The notes beneath the pieces are model-generated. The model searched no databases. It saw only the letters and a list, made by a program, of their open reading frames with translations, and was not told where the DNA came from. Shown here one piece after another: positions 26,430-34,636 of a stretch of DNA of 38,518 bases; position 1 is the stretch's first letter, and every line of letters starts with the position of its first letter. The DNA is from Planctomycetaceae bacterium (lineage in GTDB: Bacteria; Planctomycetota; SZUA-567). The DNA lies in contig JAJQBO010000259.1 in NCBI GenBank assembly GCA_021203245.1, forward strand, positions 1-38,518. Reading direction: 5' to 3'. The position numbers were made by a program, and so were the translations under genes.

Positions 26430-28775
26430 TTACATATCCGGCGGCGGCGGTTCCGGAATAGGCGACGGCGGCGGCAGGAACCCGCCGGCGGTGCCGGTCG
26501 GCAACCGGCCGGGCAGCAGGCCGCCGCCACGGATAAGGACGCCCGGCGCGGCGGCGCGGCGGCCGGTGTCGGCGGCTTCGGGCGCGTCCGTCAGGTCGCC
26601 GAAGCGGAGCACGCCGTAGAGGCCGGGACGGGTGTTGTCGCCGCCCGTCAGGACCCACTGGCTGACCTGCGGCGGCGGCTCGACATAGTTCCTGCCGCGG
26701 CGGCGTCCCATGTTCTCGCGCTTGCCGGCATAGTCGCGGCGCACCATCTGGAAGCCCCATTCGTCGCCCTGCTTCGGCATCTCGGCCAGGCCGAGGGCTT
26801 CCCACGGAATGCGCATCTCCGCGTCCCAGGTCTCGATATCGCCGATACGGCCGAAGCGGACCACGCGCCGCCAGTTCGGGTTGTACGAGGTTCCGGCGCG
26901 GCTGGACGTGTCCAGGACGACGTTCCTGGGGTTGAGGGCGAACTGGAAGAAGTCGCGGCCGTCGCGGTTCGGATCGATGAAGATCTCGATGGATTCGTCG
27001 TCCAGCACCGGCCCGTCGCGGTGCAGTTCGGGGTCGGACGCGGGCGGATTGACCTGGCTCGCGTTTTTCGCCGCCATCGACACGGCGATAATCAGGCCGT
27101 TGCGGTCCGCCGTGACCCTGGCTTCGGTCGGGCTGTCGGGCGGGTTGCCGTCGGGGAGTTGGAACTCGGCCAGGACGGGAAGGGAGCGCCAGTAATTTTT
27201 GTCGCGGAAGCGGGCGTCGATGCGGATCTCCTCCGGAGCCTTCATCACCTCGTACACGCGCTGGCGGGTGATCAGCAGGGGCTCGGTCGAGGAGCCGATA
27301 TCAGGCACGCTTACCGTCAACTGCGCCGGCGTCAGATTCGCCCCGGCGACGATGGCGAAGCGCGCCGCCGCGCCCTGCCCCGGCTGGAGCGTAAACGGCA
27401 TGTCGAGCGGTTCAATCTGCCAGCCCGACCCGGGCGGCACCGACCAGCGCATGGTGCCGGAGAAGGGCCGGGTGGTCGGGTTGGCGAAGGTGAGCGTCAG
27501 GAGTTGCGGCTCGTTCGGGTTCGGGACGGCCTTGGCCGCCTGGCGGGTCATGCGGAGGATTTCCCGCTGCAGGCTGAGGCTGGACGACGCGTCCTGCATC
27601 GCCATTTCCAGGGACATCGGCGCTTCAAGGTGGGCGCGGGGCGCTTCCAGGGTCAGCAGATCGATCGGCCTGCCGGCCAAATCGACGACCTGCCATTCGA
27701 GCGTGCCTTCGTCGGCCCAGAGCCGGGCGACGTGGGGCGTGCCGGAAATGGCGGCGACATATTCCCGCGCGACCAGGGCGGACGGCGTGACGATGGGCGT
27801 GTCGGCGAGACTGATATACCGGGTCTGGCCCGCACCGCCGGACGAGAAGGGCCGGGTGCGCATGTAATAATCACCCTGGCCGATGACCAGGTCGACGCCG
27901 CCCCGCTCGAGAATATCGCCAAGCGCGCCAAGGATGCGGCCGTCGCCGACCCGGGCGTCAAAGGCGGACCGCGACAGCACCACCACCGTCCAGGCGCGGT
28001 CGGCATGGCGGGGATCGAGATCCTGCACCAGCCGGTCGATGATCGCCTGGCGGGAGGATTCGAACGAAAATGCCCGCGCGTCCATGCCGATTATGCGGAG
28101 CGCGCCGACATCCCGTTTCCAATACCCGCCTTCGGCCGCGTTTTCGGGAAAGAGTTCTTTCGGAAGGCCGGAACCGGGGACAAACCACATCGGCCCGAAC
28201 GCCACCTTGTCGCCCAGGGGCGCGAAGAACATGGTATCCCAATCCACCGGCTGGTAGGGGACGCCGCCCTGGAAGGGGGGACTCGTGAACACGACGGCAT
28301 TCAGGTCGAGCATGCGCAGGACATTGCCAACGCGGAAAAGGCGGTTGTTGGCCGCGTCGCCGCCGACAAAGCCTATCCCCACCGCCATGCCGCGCCTGGG
28401 CAGGCCGCGTATGCCGTACGCGCCGCCGTCCTGATCGCCCAACCAGAGCTGGTAGGGCTTGACCTCCTCGGAGAGCGCCGGGATGGCGAGGGAGTGGAAC
28501 AGGCTGAACGACGCCTGGCGGCTGATGTATTTTCGGTTCTCCGTCATGGCCTGGAGGCCGGCGACGGTGCGGCGGTTGGAGACGAAGCGCATAAACGGCT
28601 GCAAGCCGTCGGCCGAAGTCAGGTACGGACCGAGGGCGAGCTGGGCGTCGCCGATGGGCAAATCCTCGCCCGGGGGCGGCGTGGTGATGGGCATGTCGGC
28701 GCAGCCGTAGAGCCCCAGGGCGAGAAGCGCCGCCAGGACGATGCCGCCGAGGAGCAATGCGGGACGGGTGTTCAT
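26430..28775 (-). CDS. Lipoprotein: degenerate purple-acid-phosphatase-like fold plus CBM9-like domain
   Basis: A 781-residue predicted lipoprotein (signal helix 6-24; Cys25 in GLYGC, an atypical lipobox). Residues about 45-330 follow the layout of purple acid phosphatase-type metallophosphoesterases (QLALGPYLTSADGLQPFMRF at the start; DLVIGQGDYYMRTRPF where active enzymes read GHxHxYxR). The metal ligands appear lost: the expected GNH position reads VPGSG, the HxP position reads VLSRSAF, and GHxH reads GQGDYY. A middle beta region (about 335-510) precedes a CBM9/DOMON-like sugar-binding region (about 515-745; ARVTADRNGLIIAVS, DDESIEIFIDPNRDGRDFFQFALN, EMRIPWEALGL). The proline-rich tail ends in PPPPDM. 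The start at 28775 follows GGGGGGAT. An envelope ligand-binding role is inferred; the active-site loss should be checked structurally. Confidence 0.7.
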   Translation of the reverse strand: MNTRPALLLGGIVLAALLALGLYGCADMPITTPPPGEDLPIGDAQLALGPYLTSADGLQPFMRFVSNRRTVAGLQAMTENRKYISRQASFSLFHSLAIPALSEEVKPYQLWLGDQDGGAYGIRGLPRRGMAVGIGFVGGDAANNRLFRVGNVLRMLDLNAVVFTSPPFQGGVPYQPVDWDTMFFAPLGDKVAFGPMWFVPGSGLPKELFPENAAEGGYWKRDVGALRIIGMDARAFSFESSRQAIIDRLVQDLDPRHADRAWTVVVLSRSAFDARVGDGRILGALGDILERGGVDLVIGQGDYYMRTRPFSSGGAGQTRYISLADTPIVTPSALVAREYVAAISGTPHVARLWADEGTLEWQVVDLAGRPIDLLTLEAPRAHLEAPMSLEMAMQDASSSLSLQREILRMTRQAAKAVPNPNEPQLLTLTFANPTTRPFSGTMRWSVPPGSGWQIEPLDMPFTLQPGQGAAARFAIVAGANLTPAQLTVSVPDIGSSTEPLLITRQRVYEVMKAPEEIRIDARFRDKNYWRSLPVLAEFQLPDGNPPDSPTEARVTADRNGLIIAVSMAAKNASQVNPPASDPELHRDGPVLDDESIEIFIDPNRDGRDFFQFALNPRNVVLDTSSRAGTSYNPNWRRVVRFGRIGDIETWDAEMRIPWEALGLAEMPKQGDEWGFQMVRRDYAGKRENMGRRRGRNYVEPPPQVSQWVLTGGDNTRPGLYGVLRFGDLTDAPEAADTGRRAAAPGVLIRGGGLLPGRLPTGTAGGFLPPPSPIPEPPPPDM

Positions 28776-28980
28776 TATTTTTTTATCCCCCCGGATGCGG
28801 GTATTGGGCCACTCGCTTGACAGCCTACCGATATATCTCTTTGGAAACGCCACAATACCCGCCGCCACGCGTCCGTGCCGGACGGCATGGCATTCCATAA
28901 GGCTGTACCATAATTACGCCGATTTCGCCCCCCTAATGCAAGCCAAATTTACCCCGCCTGCGCCCGGGGGCGTATTTCGC

Positions 28981-29008
28981 GAAAGTTTTGCCCGCCCATG
29001 GCCGATAA
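28981..29008 (+). promoter_or_regulatory. Sigma-28 (FliA) promoter of the flagellar operon
   Basis: GAAAGTTT (28981-28988) and GCCGATAA (29001-29008) match the class 3 flagellar consensus TAAAGTTT-N11-GCCGATAA, with a perfect -10 and a 7/8 -35. Spacing is 12, or 11 if the -35 is read one base later. Transcription would begin near 29015, 45 bases before flbD. Confidence 0.8.
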
Positions 29009-29059
29009 ACAGTACGTAACCTATCCGCATGGTGCGGCACGTTATCGTATCGGGGCGTT

Positions 29060-29257
29060 ATGATTAAACTTACGCGCCGTAGCGGCAACCCCTTCGTCCT
29101 CAACGCGGAGTTGATCAAGTTTGTCGAAGAGGTTCCAGACACCATCATCACCCTCCGGGACGGCGAAAAGGTCCTGGTCAAGGAGACCGCCGACGAAGTG
29201 GTCGGCAAGGCTTTGGAATACTGCCGGCAGACGCGGTTCCTGCCGGAACCGGTGTAA
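29060..29257 (+). CDS. flbD: Flagellar protein FlbD
   Basis: A 65-residue protein matching the small FlbD family: MIKLTRRSGNPFVLNAELIK, then VEEVPDTIITLRDGEKVLV and a C-terminal helix VKETADEVVGKALEY. FlbD-type proteins commonly precede motA in flagellar operons; their exact job is not settled. It is the first gene after the sigma-28 promoter. A stem (AGCGC...GCGCT with inner TTTCG/CGAAA) lies between it and motA, about 29277-29313. Confidence 0.9.
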   Translation: MIKLTRRSGNPFVLNAELIKFVEEVPDTIITLRDGEKVLVKETADEVVGKALEYCRQTRFLPEPV

Positions 29258-29327
29258 CCGCCCGGATGCGGGCTGATAGCGCGTTTTCGGGCCAGGTTTT
29301 ATGCGAAAGCGCTGATCTGGAGAATCC

Positions 29328-30100
29328 ATGGATTTTGGCACGATAGCCGGTATCGCCATCGGTACCTTCTGCGTGGTCGGCATCGGTATGCAATGGCAGA
29401 TCGGGCCGTTCATCGACGTGCCGTCCATCGGCATCGTCTTCGGCGGCTGCGGCGCCAACCTTCTGCTCGCGCTCGCCATGGACACCCTCAAGACCATGCC
29501 GAAAAGCCTGCCGCTTACCTTTAAAAGCAGTCCCGACGACCCGGTGGAGCTGATCAAAAAGCTGGTGGAATACTCGGAAGTCGCCCGCCGCGACGGCATC
29601 CTCGCCCTCGAAAACGTCCTCGACCAGATTCCCGACCCGTTCCTCCGCCAGGGTCTGCAACTGGCGGTCGACGGCACCGACCCGGAACTTATCCAGGATA
29701 TCATGGAAACGGAGATGGACAACATCGAGGCGCGCCATAACGACGCCAAATCCGCCTGGGACCTGTTCCGCGGCGGCGGCCCACCTGGGGCGCGCTCGGT
29801 ACCGTCATCGGGCTTATCCAGATGCTGAAAGGCGGCGTCGAAGACCCCAATGCCCTGACCCAGGGCATGGCTGTTGCGCTTATCACCACCTTTTACGGCT
29901 CCCTGATCGCCTCCCTCCTGGTCGGCCCGTTCTGCGACAAGCTGGCGGTGCGTAACGGCGAGGAAATGGCCATAAAGACCATTATGCTCAAGGGCGTCAT
30001 GTCCATCCAGGCCGGCGACAACCCGCGCATCGTCGAGCAGAAGTTGAAGATCTTCCTGCCGCCCAAGGAACGCGGTTTCGGCAAGGATGTGGAAGGGTAA
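29328..30100 (+). pseudogene. motA: Flagellar stator protein MotA, interrupted by a -1 frameshift
   Basis: The first 152 codons give the MotA N-terminus: two membrane helices (about 4-24 and 30-52) and the cytoplasmic loop ending AKSAWDLFRGGG. The frame then breaks at about 29771-29783 in CGGCGGCGGCCCACC. The continuation in the next frame reads TWGALGTVIGLIQMLKGG, then GMAVALITTFYGSLIASLLVG and the C-terminal cytoplasmic tail. These are MotA helices 3 and 4. Adding one base in the G/C run restores a single 257-residue protein, the normal MotA length, so one base appears deleted exactly at the conserved Pro before helix 3. MotA with MotB forms the torque-generating ion channel. Either a true null mutation or a sequencing/assembly error. 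GGAG precedes the ATG at 29328. Confidence 0.85.
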
Positions 30101-30103
30101 CCG

Positions 30104-30780
30104 ATGGCACGCAAGAAAAAGGAATCGGGCGGCGGCGGTCCGTCAGTCGCCGAATTTTCCGCCCTGACGTCGTTCTCCGACATGATGACCCTCATGTTGA
30201 CCTTTTTCGTGCTCCTCTTCACCATGTCGGAACCGAAAAAACCGCGCATCCAGGCGACGATGCAGGCATTCATGCGCCAGGTGGGCGTGCTGCCGCACAA
30301 CCAGAGTCCGCTCCGGCCAACCATGACGCCGCAACGAACCAGCCAGGAGGAGGCGAACGTGCTGCGGCGCGGTCCCCCGGCAAACGCTCGGAAGTCAGGA
30401 CGCTGGTGGAAAACGACCGGCAGAAAATCATCATCGGCGGGGAAGACCTCTTCCGGCCCGGGTCGGCTGAATTGTCGGCCAGGGGCAAACGCTTGTTGCA
30501 GACGGACGTGGCGCCGGACTTGAAGGGGTTCCGCAACCGCATCGAGATAAAAGGCAATACCGCCGGGGCGACCAACGAAACGCAGGACCTGTGGGCGCTC
30601 GGCTATGCGCGGGCGTATTCGGTCATGCGCTACCTGGTCGACGACTGCGGCATCGAGGAAAACCGCTTCCGGCTCATCTCGGCGGCTGACAACGAGCCGC
30701 GCGACCCGGCCAACCCGGCCCTGAACCGGCGAGTCGAGGTGGTGATGACCGAGGCCCTGGTGTCGGGAGGCGGGGAGTAA
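30104..30780 (+). pseudogene. motB: Flagellar stator protein MotB, interrupted by a -1 frameshift
   Basis: The N-terminal part has one membrane helix with the ion-carrying Asp26 in SFSDMMTLMLTFFVLLF. The frame breaks at about 30371-30382 in GGTCCCCCGGCAAAC. The other frame then reads GKRSEVRTLVENDRQK and the OmpA-like peptidoglycan-binding domain ending NRRVEVVMTEAL. One extra base in the C/G run restores a 225-residue MotB. The peptidoglycan motif is somewhat divergent (EIKGNTAGATN). It starts 3 bases after motA. A separate internal start at 30406 (GTG) would give only the OmpA-like part. As with motA, this is either gene loss, a variable tract or a base-calling error. Confidence 0.85.
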
Positions 30781-30784
30781 CCCT

Positions 30785-31480
30785 ATGTCCGCCGACGATG
30801 ATGACATCGACTTCGACGAACTCGAGGCGAGTCAGCAGGAGGAAGGAGAGGGGGAACAAACGGACGCGGACGCGTCCGCCGGCGAAGACGTCAACTCCCT
30901 CGGCATCTCCTGGGATTCGATGAAGGAATGGCTGACCGCGCGGCGCGGCTGGGTGCTGGTCATCGGTCTGGCGCTGGCGCAGGGCGTGTTCGGCGTGATC
31001 ATGCTGGGGCTCCGTTCCGAGGCGAGGCCGGTGGGCGAAGTCTCCATCGCCGCCATGCAGGACCTGGCGGTGGAAATGCTTGGCTACGAAGTGAAGGTGG
31101 GGCAAATCCACCAGCTTATCCCCATGCGCGGCGGCAAGCGCATGACGATTGGCCTGGACATTTCCCTCATCCTCGGGCAGTTGCCGGAGGAACAGATAGA
31201 GGGCGCGCCCCGGCCAAACGCGGAAGAGTTTGCGCTCTTCATCGAGACCATCCAGATGATGGAGCCGCGCATCCGTAGCCGGGTCAATATGCTCCTGCAG
31301 CAGATCCCGACCGAGAACTTCGGCACGGTGGACGTCTACAAGACGATAAAGGACGACATTAAGGATTACGTCAACGATACCCTCGAGGGCCTGGATTTCG
31401 GCAAGGGTTTGCGGGAGGGCGTCGGCAAACGGCGGGTGACGGATGTGTTGCTGCCAATGTTTGTGCGGCAAATGTACTGA
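30785..31480 (+). CDS. FliL-like flagellar protein, first copy
   Basis: A 231-residue protein: a very acidic N-terminal tail (about 1-40), one membrane helix (about 55-76), then a periplasmic domain ending RRVTDVLLPMFVRQMY. FliL proteins surround the stator and stabilise it under load. The long acidic tail is not usual in FliL. Starting 4 bases after motB with GGGGAG, it is translationally linked to it. A second copy follows. Confidence 0.8.
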   Translation: MSADDDDIDFDELEASQQEEGEGEQTDADASAGEDVNSLGISWDSMKEWLTARRGWVLVIGLALAQGVFGVIMLGLRSEARPVGEVSIAAMQDLAVEMLGYEVKVGQIHQLIPMRGGKRMTIGLDISLILGQLPEEQIEGAPRPNAEEFALFIETIQMMEPRIRSRVNMLLQQIPTENFGTVDVYKTIKDDIKDYVNDTLEGLDFGKGLREGVGKRRVTDVLLPMFVRQMY

Positions 31481-31515
31481 TTTTCACTTAACGGTCGCCT
31501 CACGAAGGGACAGGC

Positions 31516-32109
31516 ATGGCTGACGAAAACCCGGAAATCGAAGGGGAAGAAGCGCCGGCAAAATCCGGCGGCGGGTTGCTTGGCGGCATCAAGGGCTGGA
31601 TAATCGTCATCGGCATCACGCTGCTGCAGTCGGCGTTCTGGATTGTGATGATGTATATCCGCGAGCCTGGCTCCGCGCCGGATCCGGAACAGACGCGCGT
31701 GTTCCTGGAAGACCCGGCCATCCTGCAGAGCCGGGTGGAACTCCTGAACTTTTCCGCGACCGTGCCGGGACCGGGCGGCGACTTGCGGCCGCTCAACTTC
31801 AACATGGTTATGGAAATGCACTATCTGCCGGAAGAAAAGCGGGCGGGCGCGGCACGGCCGACCTCGGCGCAAATCGAGGTCTTCCGCACCGTGGTGGTGC
31901 AACTCGAGTCCAAGATCCGCGACCACCTCAACACCTTCCTGACCGGCCAGTCGTTCACCAACCTGATGGGCGAGCGCGGGCCGGAACTGGTGAAGTCGGA
32001 GGTGATGCGGTTTGTCAACAACGAGCTGGAGCGCTACGATTTCGAATCGCAAAAGATTCCCGCCGACGTATCGCGGCGGCGGGTGACCAATGTGCTGCTG
32101 CCGTCGTGA
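31516..32109 (+). CDS. FliL-like flagellar protein, second copy
   Basis: A 197-residue protein: a short acidic N-terminus, one membrane helix (about 27-47), a periplasmic FliL-type domain with NMVMEMHYLPEE and a C-terminus RRRVTNVLLPS. The end shares RRVT-VLLP with the first copy, showing the two are paralogues. It has its own ribosome-binding site (GAAGGGACAGG). Two FliL-type proteins in one operon may form a mixed ring around the stator. Confidence 0.82.
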   Translation: MADENPEIEGEEAPAKSGGGLLGGIKGWIIVIGITLLQSAFWIVMMYIREPGSAPDPEQTRVFLEDPAILQSRVELLNFSATVPGPGGDLRPLNFNMVMEMHYLPEEKRAGAARPTSAQIEVFRTVVVQLESKIRDHLNTFLTGQSFTNLMGERGPELVKSEVMRFVNNELERYDFESQKIPADVSRRRVTNVLLPS

Positions 32110-32136
32110 ACCCTGATGTAATGCGAAAGGCGTATT

Positions 32137-32544
32137 ATGGCCGATGAAATGAGCCAGGACGATATCGACGCCCTGTTGTCGGGGGGCGGCCTTGGGGCCG
32201 ACGCCGAGGCGCGGCTCGGGCCGGCGCAACCGGTGGCGTTGGCGGCGCTGGCGGCCGACCAGCCGCCGGCGGACCCGGCGAGCATCAACATGCTCTACGA
32301 CGTGGAACTGGAGGTGAAAATCGAACTCGGCCGGACCATGCTGTCGGTGGAGGACATTCTCCGCCTGCGCGAAGGCTCCATCATCCAGCTCGACAAGGAC
32401 GCCGGCGCGCCAGTGGACATTTACATCAACAACCGCCTTGTCGCCGAGGGCGAGGTGCTGGTGTTGAACGACTACTTCTGCGTGCGCGTGACCAACATCC
32501 TGTCGAACAAGGACAGGGCGATCAGCAAGACCGTGGGGACCTAG
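32137..32544 (+). CDS. fliN: Flagellar motor switch protein FliN
   Basis: A 135-residue C-ring protein. The C-terminal SpoA domain (about 55-128) is typical: [53 protein letters not shown], and VRVTNIL. The N-terminus [18 protein letters not shown] matches the short peptide normally found at the start of FliM and FliY, where it contacts CheY-P. An Ala/Pro-rich linker joins the two parts. FliN usually follows fliM; here it follows fliL directly, with fliM missing from the cluster. A strong terminator ends the operon. Confidence 0.93.
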   Translation: MADEMSQDDIDALLSGGGLGADAEARLGPAQPVALAALAADQPPADPASINMLYDVELEVKIELGRTMLSVEDILRLREGSIIQLDKDAGAPVDIYINNRLVAEGEVLVLNDYFCVRVTNILSNKDRAISKTVGT

Positions 32545-32571
32545 CTTGCACGTCTGATCCAGGGAATGCAC

Positions 32572-32604
32572 ACGGCCGGGGCGAATCGCCCCGGCCGTTT
32601 TTTT
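32572..32604 (+). terminator. Terminator of the flagellar operon
   Basis: A 12-bp G+C-rich stem (ACGGCCGGGGCG at 32572-32583, complement at 32587-32598) has an AAT loop and is followed by seven T. It lies about 30 bases past the fliN stop. Confidence 0.92.
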
Positions 32605-32636
32605 ATGGCGGACCACCGCCGGGCGATTTTCCTCAC

Positions 32637-33197
32637 CTACAGCGGTTTGTGCATACGGTAGTATTCGACATCGGCGATTTGCGTTTCTTCCACCACCTCG
32701 AACCCGACCCGCTCGTACAGCGTCCGCGCGCGGGGCTTCCCCTTCGAGACCAGCAGACTCACCAACGCGTAGCCGAGGTCGCGGCCCTTTTGTTCGGCAG
32801 CCGCCATCAGCGCGGTGCCGACCCCCTGGCCGCGGAACTTCGGTTCAACCCCCATGGTGCTGAGGTAGTAGGTGCCTTTCTCGCCCTCGAAGAACAGCTC
32901 TTTCAGGCCATAGCCGCGCGCGTTCAGGTAGGCGAGGAGGATCGTGTCGAGGGCGGGCTGATCGTCGGCGGGAAACGAGATAATCGAGCCGGCGACCTCG
33001 CCGCCGATCTCGGCGACGATGTTGTTCGCGATGGAATACCGGTTGGGCGTGGGCGAGAGGATAAATTTTTCCAGCGCCGTCTTGGACGCGTCCGGGTCGG
33101 TGGTTCCGGTGAAATGGTGGACCATTTCGCTTTCCGCCATGGCGATGAATCCGGCGATGGCGCGGGAATCGGCTGGGGTGGCTGGACGAACGTTCAT
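32637..33197 (-). CDS. GNAT family N-acetyltransferase
   Basis: A 186-residue single-domain acetyltransferase. It has the N-terminal VRPATPADSRAIAGFI typical of GNAT enzymes, the acetyl-CoA-binding block GVEPKFRGQGVGTALMAAAE and the C-terminal ARTLYERVGFEVVEE. The substrate is unknown. The start at 33197 follows TGAGGAAT; an ATG 15 bases upstream overlaps that site and is less likely. It lies 54 bases downstream of ychF on the same strand and may be co-transcribed with it. Confidence 0.88.
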   Translation of the reverse strand: MNVRPATPADSRAIAGFIAMAESEMVHHFTGTTDPDASKTALEKFILSPTPNRYSIANNIVAEIGGEVAGSIISFPADDQPALDTILLAYLNARGYGLKELFFEGEKGTYYLSTMGVEPKFRGQGVGTALMAAAEQKGRDLGYALVSLLVSKGKPRARTLYERVGFEVVEETQIADVEYYRMHKPL

Positions 33198-33251
33198 GGC
33201 AATATTCCTCATGCTGAAAAGCGATGTGTCCTTGGGACCGTTAGGACCCGC

Positions 33252-34331
33252 CTACTTGTTAAAGCGGATGACAACGATGTCGCCGTCCTGGACGACATAA
33301 TCCTTGCCTTCGACGCGCAGTTTGCCGGCCTTGGTGACAGCCGCTTCGGACCCGCAGGCCATCAGGTCGTCATAGGTCATGACTTCCATCCGGATGAAGC
33401 CCTGCTCCATGTCGGAGTGGATTTTACCGGCGGCGCGCGGCGCCTTGTCGCCGGCGTTGCAGGTCCAGATATACACCTCCTTCGGCCCGGCGGTGATGAA
33501 GTTGACGAGACCGAGCGTCTTGTAGGCGGCGCGGATAAGGCGCTCCATCGACGATTCCTGCAGGCCGAGTTCTTCGAGAAAAACCTTTTGATCATCGGGC
33601 TCGAGCTGGGCGATGTCGGCTTCGTCGCGGCCGCTGACCGTCACCAGTTCCGCGCCTTCCGCTTCGGCGACGGCGCGGAGCGATTTGACGTAGTCGTTGT
33701 CGGCGTCGCTCTGGGCCTTCAGGTTGGCGACATACATGACCGGCTTCAGCGAGACCAGGTTGCAGTCGAAAACGGCGGCGATATCGCGTTCGGACAGGTT
33801 CATTTTTCTCGCCGGCGTGCCGGAGTCGAGGCCTTCCTTGACGAGTTCGAGGGAGGTCATGTCGCGTTTGGCGTCGGCGTCGCCGGACTTGGCTTTTTTG
33901 GCGATGCGGTCCATCTTATTCTGCACCGTCTGGGCGTCGGCGACGACCATTTCGAGGTCGATCGTCTCGACGTCGCGGGCGGGGTTGATGGTGTCGTATT
34001 CGTGCGGCAGGTTCGGGTCGTCGAAGCAGCGGACGACGTGGATGACGGCGTCGACGTCCTTGATGTGCGACAGCAGTTTTGAGCCGCGTCCGCCGGCGGC
34101 GGTGGAGCCGGCCTTGAGGCCGGGGATGTCGACGACTTCCATCTGCGCGGCGACGACTTTGGGAGCGTTGTACATTTTAACGAGCGGGTCGATGCGGCTG
34201 TCGGGGACCTGGACGGTGGCCCGGTTGGCTTCGTCTTTGCCGAAGGAGCCTGCGCCGGCGGCGGTGATGGCGTTGAAGATGGTGGTTTTGCCGACAGAGG
34301 GCAGGCCGACGATGCCGCAAATAAAGCTCAT
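33252..34331 (-). CDS. ychF: Ribosome-associated ATPase YchF/OLA1
   Basis: A 359-residue Obg-family protein that binds ATP rather than GTP. It has the P-loop GLPSVGKTT (9-17), the switch VVDIPGL, a long coiled-coil insertion (about 125-200, TVQNKMDRIAKKAKSG), and VANL in place of the guanine-specific NKxD, as expected for YchF. The C-terminal TGS domain includes INFITAGP-type residues (NFITAGPKEVYIW) and ends DGDIVVIRFNK. It acts in translation and stress response. GAGGA precedes the ATG at 34331. Its promoter should lie in 34332-34430. Confidence 0.96.
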   Translation of the reverse strand: MSFICGIVGLPSVGKTTIFNAITAAGAGSFGKDEANRATVQVPDSRIDPLVKMYNAPKVVAAQMEVVDIPGLKAGSTAAGGRGSKLLSHIKDVDAVIHVVRCFDDPNLPHEYDTINPARDVETIDLEMVVADAQTVQNKMDRIAKKAKSGDADAKRDMTSLELVKEGLDSGTPARKMNLSERDIAAVFDCNLVSLKPVMYVANLKAQSDADNDYVKSLRAVAEAEGAELVTVSGRDEADIAQLEPDDQKVFLEELGLQESSMERLIRAAYKTLGLVNFITAGPKEVYIWTCNAGDKAPRAAGKIHSDMEQGFIRMEVMTYDDLMACGSEAAVTKAGKLRVEGKDYVVQDGDIVVIRFNK

Positions 34332-34636
34332 AACATAATCCTCACAAGAAAACGAAGCGGTAACACGTAGCGGTAAAAAAGCGGTAGCAATAGGAGCGAA
34401 GCGACGGACTGGTCCAGCGGAACGCTGGTTGCAGGGGTCCAAGGGGGCGCAACCAGCCCCCCTGTCAATGAAACGGAGGCGCAAAGCGCCGACATCATCA
34501 CCCGGCCAGCGAAGCGCCGCCGAAACGTCTCATTCCAGGGACCTCGTCACATACACCACTTCCCACCACGTAAAAACAACCGGCCCCAAACCCGGAGCCG
34601 GTCATGATTATATTGTAGCGGATTATGGTCGTGCCC
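34332..34636. other. Intergenic region upstream of ychF
   Basis: It contains the leader and presumed promoter of ychF at its left and the terminator of the next minus-strand gene at 34571-34602. No gene is visible; the short open frames have no family features. Confidence 0.6.
34571..34602 (-). terminator. Terminator of the 34637-35548 gene
   Basis: On the minus strand a 9-bp stem with one G-U pair (ACCGGCTCC / GGGGCCGGT) and a GGGTTT loop is followed by TGTTTTTA. It lies about 35 bases past the stop codon. Confidence 0.75.

Noticed and set aside
26421-28820. Long plus-strand open frame of about 800 codons
   Set aside because: It is antisense to the lipoprotein gene that has a signal peptide, a ribosome-binding site and domain structure; its own composition is shadow-like.
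29771-30382. Programmed -1 frameshifting to produce MotA and MotB
   Set aside because: Both breaks need a -1 shift, but neither site is a canonical X XXY YYZ slippery heptamer and no stimulatory hairpin is evident. Mutation or sequence error is simpler.
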